Of a stretch of 64,000 nucleotides of DNA, positions 32,600 to 45,468 are shown one piece after another. Source of the DNA: Isoetes taiwanensis (Eukaryota; Streptophyta; Lycopodiopsida; Isoetales; Isoetaceae); assembly GCA_021234155.1 (NCBI GenBank), contig JAJEKV010000011.1, forward strand, positions 16,880,677-16,944,676, written 5' to 3'. The notes under the pieces are model-generated. The model was given only the letters and a program-made list of their open reading frames with translations. It did no database searches and was not told the origin of the DNA. A program made the translations under genes and the position numbers. Each line of letters begins with the position of its first letter. The stretch's first letter is position 1.

Positions 32600-33620
32600 G
32601 GTAGTTACATTTTATCTGCGTATTTGTGCTTCGTCAAAATAAGCATTTGTCAATATATAATCTCAGGTTGACATGTCTTTTATGCTGACATGCCTTTCTC
32701 CATTTGGTCAAGACGAGGACGAAAGGGAGTTTAACTTGCCTGGATTGGAGGATATACACAACATGGTGAGTATGAGTGGACTTTAAATTATTTTGAGATC
32801 ATCAGACTGAATGTGGTGTTGTGGAACTTAAATATTGTAGGTCGTGCTCACCATGGGTACATGATCTAGCTATGCTAACTTTTTTTTTTTTTGCTGCGAA
32901 GTTCTAAGTTTGATGGTCGATGTTGCACATAGGTGCATGTCTGGATGTATTCAAGAGAACAAGTTGGGCTTAGAATATTCACATCAAGTTCTCATCAAAT
33001 CGTGTCTATGTGTCATGCCCATGGCTTCTGCTGTATGAATTCCCCACATGCAAGTGCTTTTTCTTAGCCTTCAGGTTTAGATTATAGGTATTACGAATCA
33101 TTGTTTTTTATTCCTTTACAGAATTTTCATTGAAAAGAAAAATCATTTGAATGGCACAACAGGGTGTCTATTACAAAATAATGCTACATTTAATTTTCGA
33201 TTCTATGAGCTTATGTCCGTGGAGATCCATATTTTGGAGCATGGAAAATCATGGCTTTGTTCCTAACATAATTCCATATATTAGCGAGTGTATGAATAAC
33301 TATTTGCAATGCAATCTAGGGTATATTCTCCAGTATAGTCTATAATATTTATATGAAAATAAATGTGTGCACGCTAAAAGTTAGAACTATTTACATAGAA
33401 TGCCTATGCATTGATTTCAAGGTAAATTATATAAGGACAGGGAAACAAAGCCAAAGATATGCAAGAATCTCCCTTCTGGCAACATGTATCTATGATGATT
33501 TGGTAGATGCGGGTCAATATTACATTGTTTTGATGGTTTATCATGAATCTCATAGATAAAATGCATTCCCTCATGTTGATAAAAAGACCTTGATAACAAG
33601 GGTTATGAGCAAATTTTAAT
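32600..33620. other. Gap with no recognised gene
   Basis: AT-rich. An open piece near 32690-32765 (CLSPFGQDEDEREFNLPGL, then a GTGAGT donor) could be an exon, but I cannot place it. Confidence 0.3.
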
Positions 33621-34438
33621 GACTTACTACGTAAATCAAATGTTCACAAGGAAACACAAGACATTATTTACTATTATGAGATGTGAATTTTGTGGCATGC
33701 TTGATTTGACTGGTGTAAAAAAAGCATAGGCTGCTGTTTCTTTGGAGCTATAACATGTAAATTTAATAAAATTCACTTGTGGTTATTTGATGGAATGACG
33801 ATAAACAGTTATCCTTCTACAATGTGGCTTTATGGCATAATGTCATGAAAATAAAAAATTTGTTATATTTCAACTTACAAAGATATGTCATCCTACAAAA
33901 TTTAGGATGCCATCACTTTTGAGGTTAACCTTGATGTGCCCTTCAAGATTCTACAACAAGAAAGCACATAGTTTGAGATAGTAAAAATAAATTACTTGAG
34001 CTTTGCATCTTCAAAAAATGAAGAACATGTTGAAACTTCCGAGAGAGACGATCAACAACAACCATGATGGCATCATAATCTCGAGAGAGTATGCCGGCAC
34101 CACTTTGCCGAGATTTAGTAATTTTCTAGAGAACATATATCCATTTGGTTTGTTCTTGCGGCACTCTGGCGGCAAGTAAATTCTTGTATTTCAAAGCAAT
34201 TTAAAAGTTTGCAAGTCTGTCGGCAGGTAAATTTTTGTATTTCAAAGCTATTTCAAAGCTGCAATGAAAGTAATGTTTTTGTGTAGGACTATGTCTTGGT
34301 AACCAGATTCTGTTTTCTTGGATCTTTCCTGCTGGATCCATGTAAAATACAGATGGATTCGTGTTTGGTAGAGCTCCGAAATCTTGCCCTCTTTTTGGGC
34401 AAATGCAGCATTCTTTACTAGGTATGAAGCTATATTAT
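33621..34438. repeat. 820-bp direct repeat, first copy
   Basis: It is almost identical to 38167-38983, starting GACTTACTACGTAAATC and ending near GGTATGAAGCTATATTAT. A more diverged partial copy lies at about 41087-41456. Inside each is an open stretch (..LKLPRETINNNHDGI..EYAGTTLPRFSNF..) that I do not recognise. It could be the LTR of a retroelement or one unit of a tandem duplication. Ends are not TG...CA. Confidence 0.85.
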
Positions 34439-34756
34439 TATTATTATTATTTTTTTTTTTATTATTATTATTATCTTGAATAGGGATATAATATGATGGT
34501 GTGGTATGAAACATCATAGGAATAATATTATGGGGAGTCATACTATATATGTTTGGCTAACTCTATAGGATATGATTATCATTCTAAGATAAGTTAAGAT
34601 ACCGAATGGATATGATATTTATTGGATTAGGGTTACAAGGAAATCAATATTGATACGAATGCATATTTGGAGCGCAAACCCAAAACTGGTGGGCGGAGTC
34701 GCTGGCATTTATGGCTTAGGAAGTGACGGGAATTGATTATAAGCAAGTCTGATAAT

Positions 34757-35095
34757 ATGGGGTATGACTCAGATTTGGATTCGGAGGGAAGCATCGACAC
34801 TGAGACGCTGAATGAGATAATCTTAGAGAAGGAGCTAAACTGGTGTCGGCTAAATTCAAATCAGCAAGCTGGTAATATGGATAAATATGGGAAGAACAGG
34901 GATTTTGATCCTAAAAGAGGCTTCAGTGATGGTAATACCGGGCAGTATAGTAAGAGGCCAGCATATTTCAATAGAAATAAGCAGCCAAATGCAAGATATG
35001 GTGGAACCTCGTATGAGGAAGTCCCTGAAACACAAGTAGAGGAGGCGTATGTCTTGGAGAATGACGACTTACAGGTAGATATGGGAGGAAAATGA
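34757..35095 (+). CDS. Unrecognised acidic/Asn-rich ORF in the 33.6-39 kb unit
   Basis: From ATG at 34757 it encodes an acidic start (MGYDSDLDSEGS) and then a basic, Asn/Gly/Tyr-rich low-complexity part (NMDKYGKNRDFDPKRG...YFNRNKQPNARYGG). It stops at 35095. It could be the N-terminal part of the longer reading frame near 36.6-38.1 kb, or an independent gene. No known domain. Confidence 0.4.
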   Translation: MGYDSDLDSEGSIDTETLNEIILEKELNWCRLNSNQQAGNMDKYGKNRDFDPKRGFSDGNTGQYSKRPAYFNRNKQPNARYGGTSYEEVPETQVEEAYVLENDDLQVDMGGK

Positions 35096-35099
35096 TAAA

Positions 35100-36625
35100 T
35101 GAAGTGCTGATTATAGGCATATAAAATCTTAACATCTGCTATGATATGGTGGAACTGTGGTAAGGCAATATTTACTGGATTTCTAATGATGTGAAGCTAT
35201 GGCTGATATAGCACTGTGATATTACACTTCATAGTCATAGAGATTAAGCTAAAGTAGCTAAATAGTAAAAGCATAAATTTATTAATGCTATGGACTTCCA
35301 TTTATTTGATAAAACTGTTATAACCCTTTCTTTCTCTATTTGGTTTTGGGCTGGGGCAAAAGTGTACAATGAGTGAAAGGCGATGAGCCAAGAAACTCCA
35401 TATGTACCTTTTGGCCCTGGTCCCGTTACCAAGATTATTGCTAACGTGGGCTTGGTTGGCTGCAGGTACGAGGGTTTCTTCTCTCATTGTCTATTTTTGT
35501 TCCTGTGCTCAAGATCAATAGGGAAAGGATGGTAAAAATATATTGAACACGTGATACGGATGAACTTTATGACATTTTGACTTATAGAAGAAAAATGTGA
35601 GCTGCATGAAAGGATTTCAAAGCATACAGACCGCTGGATTTGGATATTAAGCAGGAAGACTTCTCTTTTACCTATCTAATGTTCATAGGGTTTACGGGTT
35701 TTTTTTAAAGAAACAGTAAAAGCATTATGTTACTAGTGAGATTAAAGGCTATAGTATATGATACGGATTGATATCCTGCTATAACAGGCAGCATAAGCAC
35801 AGATTTTAAACTGATAAGTGGGCTTATGTTGAAAAGTAGATAATATGAAAAGTTTTGAAAGCATATAGGCTTGATATTAAACAGGAAAACTCCTTTTTCA
35901 CTTATATTGTGTGCATCTGGTTTATTTTGTTTAAAACAATATGTGATAATTGCACATGTGACTGGTCTGATTATGGGAAGTTATGAATAACACATATGGA
36001 TACCCTGGTATAAAAGGAAATATGAATTCAGAATATAGATTATGGCATATAGCTATGATAAAAACTAGACATAGAGTCTACTGAAGTATAATTGGGAAAT
36101 GACATGATAATGCTGTATGTGGCATAAATAAAATATGAAATGGGTGATGTGGTACATAAAATGAGCAGCATAATAATTTATAGTAATACTATAATGGGTC
36201 AAGTAACCAATTGTCTGAAGATAATAAAATGTTAAAGATAAAGAAATATGTACAATATGGTATGAACCATAGTTATGAACCATATATGGTGGTGATAATG
36301 GAATGATGTAAAAGGTAAATTGAATAAGGACATGTGAGATATGGACTGGGATATGATATTGATATCTTTGAGTTGGTATGCCATTGTAAATTAGCTCAGT
36401 TTACATATGGGGTGTTAACAGTACTGAGGGATTGACCGAAGTATGTAGCAGTGCTAGTTAGGCTTATGTCAAGTCTAGCTCTGGCTGGGTTTTTTTTAGA
36501 CATTACATCTCATTGGTCTTACCAGTGAAATACCACTCTAAGATTTTTTATTGGGAGCCAAAAAGTTTAAATATATGATGGAATGTATATTGACAATGGA
36601 CTAATGCCAATTTTGATACTGTTGA
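35100..36625. other. AT-rich stretch between the two unknown ORFs
   Basis: No long frame. It may be an intron of the unknown gene: a TTGAACAG acceptor stands at 36622-36629. The text repeats GATATAGGCTTGATATTAAAC.GGAA-like phrases near 35640 and 35870. Confidence 0.3.
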
Positions 36626-36629
36626 ACAG

Positions 36630-38143
36630 GATAATACTGATACACTAGCTGAGTATGTCCCACCTGTGTGGAACAAGGAGTTGAAAATGATTGGTTATAA
36701 CAAGCTCAATGTTGACTGTCCAAATAGGGCGGTGCAGACTTTATTGTGTTGCATAAAAAGTGGCAACATACATCAGTTAATTCTGGAAAGGGAGTTTACA
36801 AAGAAGCCAGGGGAGTATTCTGCAATCTCACAGGATGGAACTGATCCCTGAAATTAATAAAGTTCAAAATGAATGGGATGGTGGAGAGCATATACCTGGG
36901 TATACCTGATAGGATATATCAGCATACAATTGACGAGGATCAAGCCCGGGAGAAATATCTTAAGGCTATTAGCCAGTTGGAAAAGGCTAATAATATCAGG
37001 AAACCACAAGGTACTAAGGATAAACCTATGCTGAACACTGAAATGACAATATCAGAGGATGGTAATGAAGATGATGATGATCCATTTGGGGCTGGACTTC
37101 TATCTGAAAAGGATAAAATGGTACTGCAGACACCCAAACCAGCTGATAAGAAGGATGGAGAAAATGAGTTTGACTTTACGCTTTACAATTGCCAAAGGTA
37201 CCCTGTTATTCCTAGCAGATTAGTGGAGGGACATGCAGCATTCTGCAATCATGGAATATGGAGGACTAAAAACTTTGGAGCGCTGTCTCCAATTAGTATG
37301 AAAAATTGGATCACTCTAGGGGAGATCACACCAGAACAGATTATACATGCTAAAAAAGCTGCTAGCGGCATGGAAAAAATCATAAAAAAGGAAAGAATGA
37401 AACTAAGGGTGGATCATACCTTCTTTGACAAGAAATGCAACAGAGATGACTGTATTTATGTCAAGCAAAAAGGACACATGGCTTATCCATCTGAGGAAAG
37501 AGGAGACTTTTACCTGAAATGAATATGGAGGACAATGTGCCCTTATTTTAAATGTGGATGTGAACCAAGAGCTAGGGGTAACGCCTGTCGAGAAAACATG
37601 ACATGGCTGGATCAAGGGGTGTGGTACATGTTTAACAATTTGGATAAGATATACCCTGATGTATCAGTCGCTGGACAGATGTTTTTGATGAGGAAATGTC
37701 TGAAAACCACTCTTAAACCAAGCATAATAGCGTATTTATCATATCTGGAGATAAGGAGTACTTTATTGGACATGGCCATAGCACTAGCAAATGATCCATG
37801 GAGTGATTTAAAGGTGAATTATCCGCCTGGTAAAATGTATGAGATATGTGAGAAAACAATAAAACCCAAAAAGTTCCTGATTGATTGTGAGAGCTATGCG
37901 GGCAATAGCAGTAGCAAAAATGTGGGATCAGGAAAAACTGGCATGACATCTAGTACATCAAGTGCAGGGTACAGGCCACCTCGTATTACAAAACTACCAA
38001 GTAATGATGTGTGTAACATTTCTGATAGCATATCTGTGGAAGATTTGGGGGCGCCAAGTATTGGTGGACATTCCGTTACAAAGCTGGTTAAACAAGCTGA
38101 CAAACAAATGGTGGATGCGGCTGTACGTAAGCTCAACTTATAA
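36630..38143 (+). pseudogene. Unrecognised capsid/gag-like protein, broken frame
   Basis: The first piece (about 36630-36851) follows a CAG acceptor and reads ..EYVPPVWNKELKMIGY... After a one-base shift a long frame runs 36869-38143. It is interrupted by a single in-frame TGA at 37520-37522, so the two halves (217 and 202 codons) are one frame. It holds an acidic DEDDDDPFG-type patch, a Cys-bearing stretch (CNRDDC, CPYFKCGC), a helical block (MFLMRKCLKTTLKPSIIAYL) and a Ser/Gly/Thr-rich tail. Helices followed by a disordered, polar tail would fit a gag or nucleocapsid protein, but no zinc knuckle, protease or polymerase is present. The family is unknown. Confidence 0.4.
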
Positions 38144-38166
38144 AATCATGGTAAGCTGATTTTTGA

Positions 38167-38983
38167 GACTTACTACGTAAATCAAATGTTCACAAGGAAA
38201 CACAAGACATTATTTACTATTATGAGATGTGAATTTTGTGGCATGCTTGATTTGACTGGTGTAAAAAAAGCATAGGCTGCTGTTTCTTTGGAGCTATAAC
38301 ATGTAAATTTAATAAAATTCACTTGTAGTTATTTGATGGAATGACGATAAACAGTTATCCTTCTACAATGTGGCTTTATGGCATAATGTCATGAAAATAA
38401 AAAATTTGTTATATTTCAACTTACAAAGATATGTCATCCTACAAAATTTAGGATGCCATCACTTTTGAGGTTAACCTTGATGTGCCCTTCAAGATTCTAC
38501 AACAAGAAAGCACATAGTTTGAGATAGTAAAAATAAATTACTTGAGCTTTGCATCTTCAAAAATGAAGAACATGTTGAAACTTCCGAGAGAGACGATCAA
38601 CAACAACCATGATGGCATCATAATCTCGAGAGAGTATGCCGGCACCACTTTGCCGAGATTTAGTAATTTTCTAGAGAACAGATATCCATTTGGTTTGTTC
38701 TTGCGGCACTCTGGCGGCAAGTAAATTCTTGTATTTCAAAGCAATTTAAAAGTTTGCAAGTCTGTCGGCAGGTAAATTTTTGTATTTCAAAGCTATTTCA
38801 AAGCTGCAATGAAAGTAATGTTTTTGTGTAGGACTATGTCTTGGTAACCAGATTCTGTTTTCTTGGATCTTTCCTGCTGGATCCATGTAAAATACAGATG
38901 GATTCGTGTTTGGTAGAGCTCCGAAATCTTGCCCTCTTTTTGGGCAAATGCAGCATTCTTTACTAGGTATGAAGCTATATTAT
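38167..38983. repeat. 820-bp direct repeat, second copy
   Basis: Near-identical to 33621-34438; a difference of one A in a homopolymer near 38560 changes the local reading frame. Its right edge is interrupted by a minus-strand LINE whose 12-bp target duplication is AAGCTATATTAT (38972-38983 and 40845-40856). Confidence 0.85.
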
Positions 38984-40844
38984 TATTATTATTTTTTTTT
39001 TTTGAGGAAAAGGAAGGATTATATTACTCATAAATTAAAAACATACAAAATAAGGCTCAGAGCCCATAACAGAAAAAATTAAAACAGTAATATAGTAGCA
39101 GTAGATCCAATCAGCCATTTGGCACAAAATATAGACTGTCTGATCTGATGATCACCTTCAGAGCCATATACCAGAAGTAGAGGGAGCAGGATTTTGAGAA
39201 ATTGGAGTAACAGCAGAAGGAAAAGGCAATGGAGATAGGTTCAATAATGAATCCGGAATGGCAGGGAGGTCAGGGAAAGAGTGTGTAGCATTAAGGTGCA
39301 ATGAAAAACAAGGGGGGGCAAGCCAATTGATCTCAGCCCAGGAGGGGGTCAACAACAAAAGTTCATCAATAGGGACCTGAATAATATCCAACAAAACACC
39401 AGCTGCAGCTTCACATCTACCCTTGTGATAATAGTACATGGACCTTAAGCATGAAAATTGTCTTTCTGTGAGAAGACGGTTATGAGCTCCAATAAACTTG
39501 TGCAAGATATGAGCGTTGTAAGCTTCCTTGAGCAGGAATTTTAACCGAAAAGTAGCCCTTACTGCCTGCCTGGGAGTCCCCAAGTGGTGAGTGGGTACAT
39601 CATCCGGGAGAATTGTCCTCCTAAAAACCTGGACCACACTGTTCAAGAAAGCTGCAATCCACGAAGGCATTCAAGTCAATGAGAGAATCCAAATGAATAG
39701 TAAAGAAGTTAGACTTGAAGGATCCCCAATTCAGCCAATCCAAGTCAAACTTCTCTAATTTTAGGGCCTTATAAGCCATGGCACATCTGATAAGTTCAAA
39801 TTGAAAATTAAGCTTCATCCAGTTAAGGTCACATTTCCTGTTTGCCAGAGCCACATTATTTCTATGTTTCCAGATAATCCACAAGGCTAATTGTAAAATT
39901 GTGCAATTGACATTGGAATTCTGGAGCTGGAAGTATTGGGAAATACTGGAAACAGAATCAAGGTCAGGGATTTTTAAACCCGACCGAGTCAACCATCTCC
40001 AAAAGTCCTGAATCCTTTGGCAAGTGAAAATGTGTAGCACTGACTCATCATGAGTGTTACAGAGCTGGCAGAAAGCACTATGAACAGACCTGAACTTTCT
40101 CTTGATCATGTTAGTATTGCTCAGAATAGCATTATGGAGAATGAGCCAAGAGAAAACTTTAATCTTAGGGCAGGCATAGGATTTCCAACTGGATTGAAGA
40201 GTTTTCTTAAAGTTCTTGGGGGAAAGGCCCTGGAGAGAGGCATGTTTTTTGCTTTTTTGAGGAAGACATGCATGATAAATCTTCGAAACTTTATAGCTCC
40301 TCTTGATTTTGAAGAACCAGTTCAGAGATGAATGACTTTCCCCTTTACCATCTTTGCCTAAGAAGGGGGAATAAATCTGCACAACTTTCTTATAAATAGA
40401 TCTGTGAGTAGCACTCCCTCCCACTTTCTTCTTAATCACTTCCCAAGGAATCCAGTTTTCCTCATCATCAATAAGGTCTCTGACATAAAGAATATTAGCA
40501 GAATGCCATTTTTTGTAGCAGGTCGGATGACTTATAGCCATGGCCAAGGAGGAGGAAGGGGCCATCACAGGTGACCAGAATATGGAAGTATCCCTCATAG
40601 AATTTGAGAGTTTGTCATGAGTAAAGATTGCAGCTACCTTTTCCCAGGCTTTAAAGATACTCCTGAGAAGAGGGGAAGTATTGGCTGCACATTGAAAATT
40701 ATAAAAGGCCGAGTCTGGGAGCTGATGTTTAATAGAGGGGCTTCCTAAGGGTTATAAAGTCCATAGCAGAAGATTGGAAACCAGAGATGGCTTTCCAAAC
40801 ATTTTTAGCCCCAAGAACTTGGGCCTGAAGAAATAAGGACTTAC
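38984..40844 (-). mobile_element. 5'-truncated L1-type LINE, minus strand
   Basis: The poly-A tail appears as poly-T at about 38992-39002. The target duplication is AAGCTATATTAT on both sides. The 325-codon frame at 39621-40598 holds the C-terminal region downstream of RT, with a zf-RVT-like motif (WLILHNAILSNTNMIKRKF, then CQLC....ESVLHIFTC) and an ALWIIWKHRNN segment. A second frame follows (39158-39670). The RT domain itself is missing, so this is a truncated copy. It belongs to a different subfamily from the LINE at 22.3-27.6 kb. Confidence 0.85.
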
Positions 40845-40859
40845 AAGCTATATTATGGA

Positions 40860-41086
40860 GCAAAAGCTAGAGAAGAAAAAACCAAGAGACCCTGTTGTTG
40901 CAGCACAGGTAAAAATGATGTCATGCTTCATTGCTCTTCTGGCATATAACACACATAAAGCAATATTCTCAAACACACAAAATACATGATTGTTCCTTCT
41001 CTACTGGACCTACTATGAGCATTTTCCTCTGCCCTTTAGAATTTGTATACATATAGTTTTCTATTAATAAATTAGGAATTTGTACA
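40860..41086. other. Short gap between LINE and third repeat copy
   Basis: No feature recognised. Confidence 0.3.
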
Positions 41087-41456
41087 AACAACATGGTGTA
41101 CGTTATGGAGATCATACGACGCGAAATCCATTATGCCCGCACCGCTTTGCGGAGAATTAGTATTGATTTCTAGAGAACAGATATCCATTTGATTTATTCT
41201 TGCGGCAAGTAATTCTTGCATTCCAAAGCTATTTAGAAGTTTGCAAGTCTGTCGACAGGTAAATTTTTGTATTTCAAAGCTATTTCAAAGCTGCAATGAA
41301 AGTAACGTTTTTGTGTACGACTATGTCTTGGCAACTAGATTCTCTTTTCTTGGATATTTCCATGCTAGATCCATGTAAAATACAGATGGATTCGTGTTTG
41401 GTGGAGCTCCGAAATCTTGCCCTATTTTTGGGCAAATGCAGCATTTCTTTACTAGG
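41087..41456. repeat. Diverged third copy of the 820-bp repeat (3' part)
   Basis: It aligns to the last 370 bases of the repeat (GCCCGCACCGCTTTGC.GAGA.TTAGT .. CAGCATTTCTTTACTAGG) with many substitutions. It diverges right after TTTACTAGG, which suggests that the repeat unit truly ends there. Confidence 0.75.
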
Positions 41457-41469
41457 GTTTTAAACCCAC

Positions 41470-42640
41470 AACGACATTTTTTCTAGAAAATCACATAGTT
41501 GGAATGTAGGAGCTGATTCATAGCTTCACGATGTGCCGTGAATATGGGGATGCATATAAGGAAACAAAGTTTTGCACTATATTTCAAATTCTCAGAGATA
41601 ATTTTGACTAGTTTGACTGACCATGTCAACTATGTGAATTTTATGAGACTAGAACCTGCAATTCTCATTCAAAAAATTACCCTGGAAATTCGTTGGAAAT
41701 AATGTGCGTGCTAGTAGTGTTATTCCTTGAGTTTGAATTGAGTTTATTTTTTTTTTGGAATACTTGATATTGGTACCTATTGCGAAAAACTAAGTTTTGT
41801 CTATAGAGGTAATTCAACAAGTTGCTCAACTGAGAAACAAGCGATTGACAAAATAGTTTGAATGTCATCATCAAGTTATGAAAGCCAAATTCAATAAAAC
41901 AACCAAATATTAGGTTACTTCTAGTGGCCATGTTGACATAGATTGTAGGAAACGAGTGTTAATCAGCTTGTTTGCCTTTATCTTGTGTAATTGTTAAAAG
42001 AGGAAGCTATTACATAAGATTTGGAATGGTTCAGGAGGGCATCCGTATCCCTGGACCATATTAATCTGATGTCAGCAAATAGGTTTTAGGATCTCCATAA
42101 TCGGTTTCATGTGGTTGAGCCCTATTTTTTTTGGAAAGGGTGTTGTGGCGCTGCGGTCGGGGGCGGTCGAGCTGGAGGCGATGGCGCAAGGCAGGGCGAT
42201 GGAGCTGCGATAGGCAGGCCAGCATGGCCATGGCGGATGGGTTTCGGCGGGGCATAATTCGCAGGAGCTGGATTCTGGAGGTGTTTCTGGATTTCCGAGA
42301 TGTCTCTGGAAGTTTGGCAGGTTTGCAAGCATGGTAGATGCAACAAGGTTTCTGGATGCTCTTCTGTATGTTGGAATTCCAGTGACATGTCCTTCATGCA
42401 GAGCTGCTGCAGCAGAGCTCCCTATTCATTTGTTATTGCTCTTTCATCTTGTAGATTCTGATTGTGAATGGATATTCTGTTGCAGTTTGATGTAGGGATA
42501 GGTTCTGTACGTACAGAATTATGTTTCTGGACGTACAAAGTCCAAAAATATATATTTTTAGGTTAAAATGTATTTTCCGTATTTTCTCTCGCCGGTGATA
42601 AAAATAATAATAATAAAAAAAGATTATTCCAATTTGTTTT
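41470..42640. other. Gap with one GC-rich patch
   Basis: At 42130-42340 the sequence becomes GC-rich and is open on both strands, but no family is recognised. It may be an old exon or a CpG-rich promoter remnant. Confidence 0.3.
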
Positions 42641-42825
42641 TTCACGTAGGCGAAATAGCTGTTTTGCATAAGCGAAACAGCTACTTCGCTTACGCAATTT
42701 TTTTTTTTTTTGAATTTTTGCATAAGCGAAATACCAGTTACGCTTACGCGAAAATTCGATTTTTTTTTTTTTTTTTTTTTTTTTTGAATTTCGCGTAAGC
42801 GAAACAGAGGCCACTTATGTGAAAA
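42640..42825. repeat. Inverted GCGTAAGCGAAA motifs separated by poly-T
   Basis: At least six copies of (G/A)C(G/A)TAAGCGAAA or its complement (TTCGCTTACGC) occur in 170 bp, in both orientations, with long T tracts (12-23 bases) between. The arms can pair with one another in several ways. Confidence 0.7.
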
Positions 42826-42859
42826 GTTTTTGACACCAGAAATTGTTTTTTGCCGTATT

Positions 42860-44655
42860 ATACTTTAAATTTGTCCGTATGATTCGAATAATACGTATTG
42901 AGTATAAAACGTATACAATATTGAACCTATCCTTGGTTTGATGATGTAGGCAATTCCTTTCACATGTGCTGCGCCATTTGTTGAAGAGTATGAGCTATGA
43001 AGATATTATTAGAAGGACCCTGATTCTTGATATTTGGCAGGCTGATAACATTCTTCATGCATGCGTTGCCTTCTTTGATTGGGATTGTTTTCCTTGTATG
43101 CACTTGCACAGTTGCACTATTGTGAATCCTGTGGCAGAGTTAGCTATTTCCCACTAGACCGATTCATGTCGGTGTAGTTCAAGTCCCCATGTTTCTTTCT
43201 CTTGCATTCCTATTGTCTTTCTTTTTATTGTGGCAGACTGTTCAATGGGGCGGTTCCTTGGAGATCGACAGTTCATGGATGTTTTCAATGTGTTTAGAGC
43301 TCTTCTTTTGTACTTAAATGTGACAGTCAATTATCAAAAAACAATGGGGCAAGATTTTGAATGCATTTGACACCTCTGTTTTGTGTGGGTCAATGTACTT
43401 GCAGTTGTTTTGTGCTGTAATTTGACAGTCTGTTGTGAGAAGATAGTGGTGCACATGTTCAACTTTGTTGCCATTCTTGTGCATGTTTTGCTCCTTCACA
43501 TTCATGTACTTTTTCATGTAATGTATGAATCCTGAGTACGTACAGTGTTGACTATTTGGAATACAGTTTAGACCATTGGATGATGTGGAAAATGGGGTTT
43601 GACCCCATCTTATTTTTGGTTGAACGGTTGGGGTTGCAAGTTGGGGCATCTCCTCTGGCATATTCCATGTATGGATGGCTAGGATTGGGACGAGTATGGA
43701 TTAGGACGAGAATGCCACAGAAGTAATGCCTTTAGGACTTTTGATATGGACAACGTTTGACACAATGGACTAGTTGGTATAGTGGCATTTCAATTCGAAA
43801 AGTATTATAGCAATGCATAAGTATATGATTCGCATTTAGATAACGGCCAAGATAAACAGCTAGATTTGTGTTTAGATAACGACCATATGCCTTGATGCTT
43901 GTTGCACATATTGGGTTGTCCTCCCATGCAATTTGATGGATAATGGATATGATACTTAAGAAGACAAGGTGTTGAATTCCCTCTAGTTGTCATGTAAGTT
44001 TTAAGGTATGGACCTATCTATTTGTTTAAAGTGCCTAGCCCTTTCTAATGCCAATGACCCCGATTATGCTGAGCTTTTGCAGATAGTGAAAGCAATGGTC
44101 GCTTGGACATAGTGATAGCTTGGAGGCTAAAAATGCATGTATGGAAAATGCAGCTGGATAAGTGAACTGGATGTTAACTGGACAAGTGAACTGTTTACGA
44201 GATTCTATTTGGTAGATCAAACCCAGAACAAAAGGACTATCTAATAAGTTGGCATGGGTGTTGTGTTTGCCTTCTTTCTATGTCTTGCCTTGCCTACTGA
44301 TAGTTCTTTTTTGAATCTCCTAGTTTCTTAAGGTTGGCACTACCAAATAAGCATGGGACACATGCTTCACCCAAATCTTGCCATATAAGAGGCTTATGTT
44401 TTAGGTAAGTGCTCATGTTTTCTTCTAAGGTTTCAATAATATGAAATTCATCTTTCACGCACCAAAGACTGCTTTGTGCTTTCATGCAATAGCAATCTAT
44501 TGGATCGAGTTTTGTGGTAGTTGCATTGTACTTTGGATTATACAAGTGGTGCTTGCTTACAAATTGGTCAATTATAGGTAGTGGTTTGACATTCTTCTAA
44601 TTGTTTCAGCATTTAACGAAGACATTCACAACCATTGTCAAGTAAAATTCCCTTT
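42860..44655. other. Gap without recognised gene
   Basis: Scattered short open frames only. None shows conserved motifs, splice consistency or codon structure that I can support. Confidence 0.3.
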
Positions 44656-44659
44656 CACT

Positions 44660-45096
44660 TTTTTTTAAAGGACGAAAGCCAGAAACTTTATTAATCAAAG
44701 AAAAAGTACAACTCATCTAATTGTGTAAGAAAAAAAAGATGCCACAGGAGCACGAGCCTGGAGCACAATGTACTTACTCTAGAATAAGAGACTAACGATA
44801 AGAATCAATTCGAAGATACTGAATCCAGATGCATTCCATCATTTGTGATTCAAGGGAGGAACACTCGTAGGCTGTCGATATCTTTTTCTGGGCCATCGTA
44901 ATAACACCACATGCAGATAAATAAATGCCCTGAAAGATGTGGTGTCTGCGATGCGCCCATATCGACCACAGGAGCCAACCAGAACCAAGATGGAAGCCCT
45001 CTGTTTAGTTGGGGGCCATGCATTGGGATAGGATGGCAAGAGGATGCATCGGCAGTCCAATGTACTGTTAAACAAACCTTGTAGCCTTGTAGTCAT
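44660..45096 (-). mobile_element. 5'-truncated LINE, same family as 22.3-27.6 kb
   Basis: On the minus strand it repeats the last 450 bases of the larger LINE (LQGLFNSTLDC, then SYPNAW, SVPPLNHK) and ends in a short poly-A (poly-T at 44661-44668). The reading frame is shifted relative to the parent. A dead-on-arrival copy. Confidence 0.85.
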
Positions 45097-45353
45097 TCCT
45101 AGTTATCTCTTCCATGAATAAGAGAGGAAATATTGCAGCAGATTATTATAAATAAAACTTGCAGTGTTTATAGCAGTAGCTTCTCTTAAAGGCACAACTT
45201 TTACCAGTTCATGAATAAGTATGTTGTTGCAAGTAGAGGATGCAGTGATGATTCCTTGGACCCATGTAGCAAGAGATGAAAGTCATGGGTGCATGACTTA
45301 ATTGAAGTGTCCAAAAATGGGAATAGGGCATGGATTAAGAAGTGTTGAGTCCC

Positions 45354-45468
<115 letters not shown>

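Noticed and set aside
33621-38983. A standard Gypsy or Copia LTR retrotransposon
   Set aside because: No TG..CA ends, no clear primer site or polypurine tract, no protease, RT, RNase H or integrase, and no target duplication.
42433-42814. Lys-rich minus-strand frames
   Set aside because: They are translations of poly-T tracts between GCGTAAGCG repeats.
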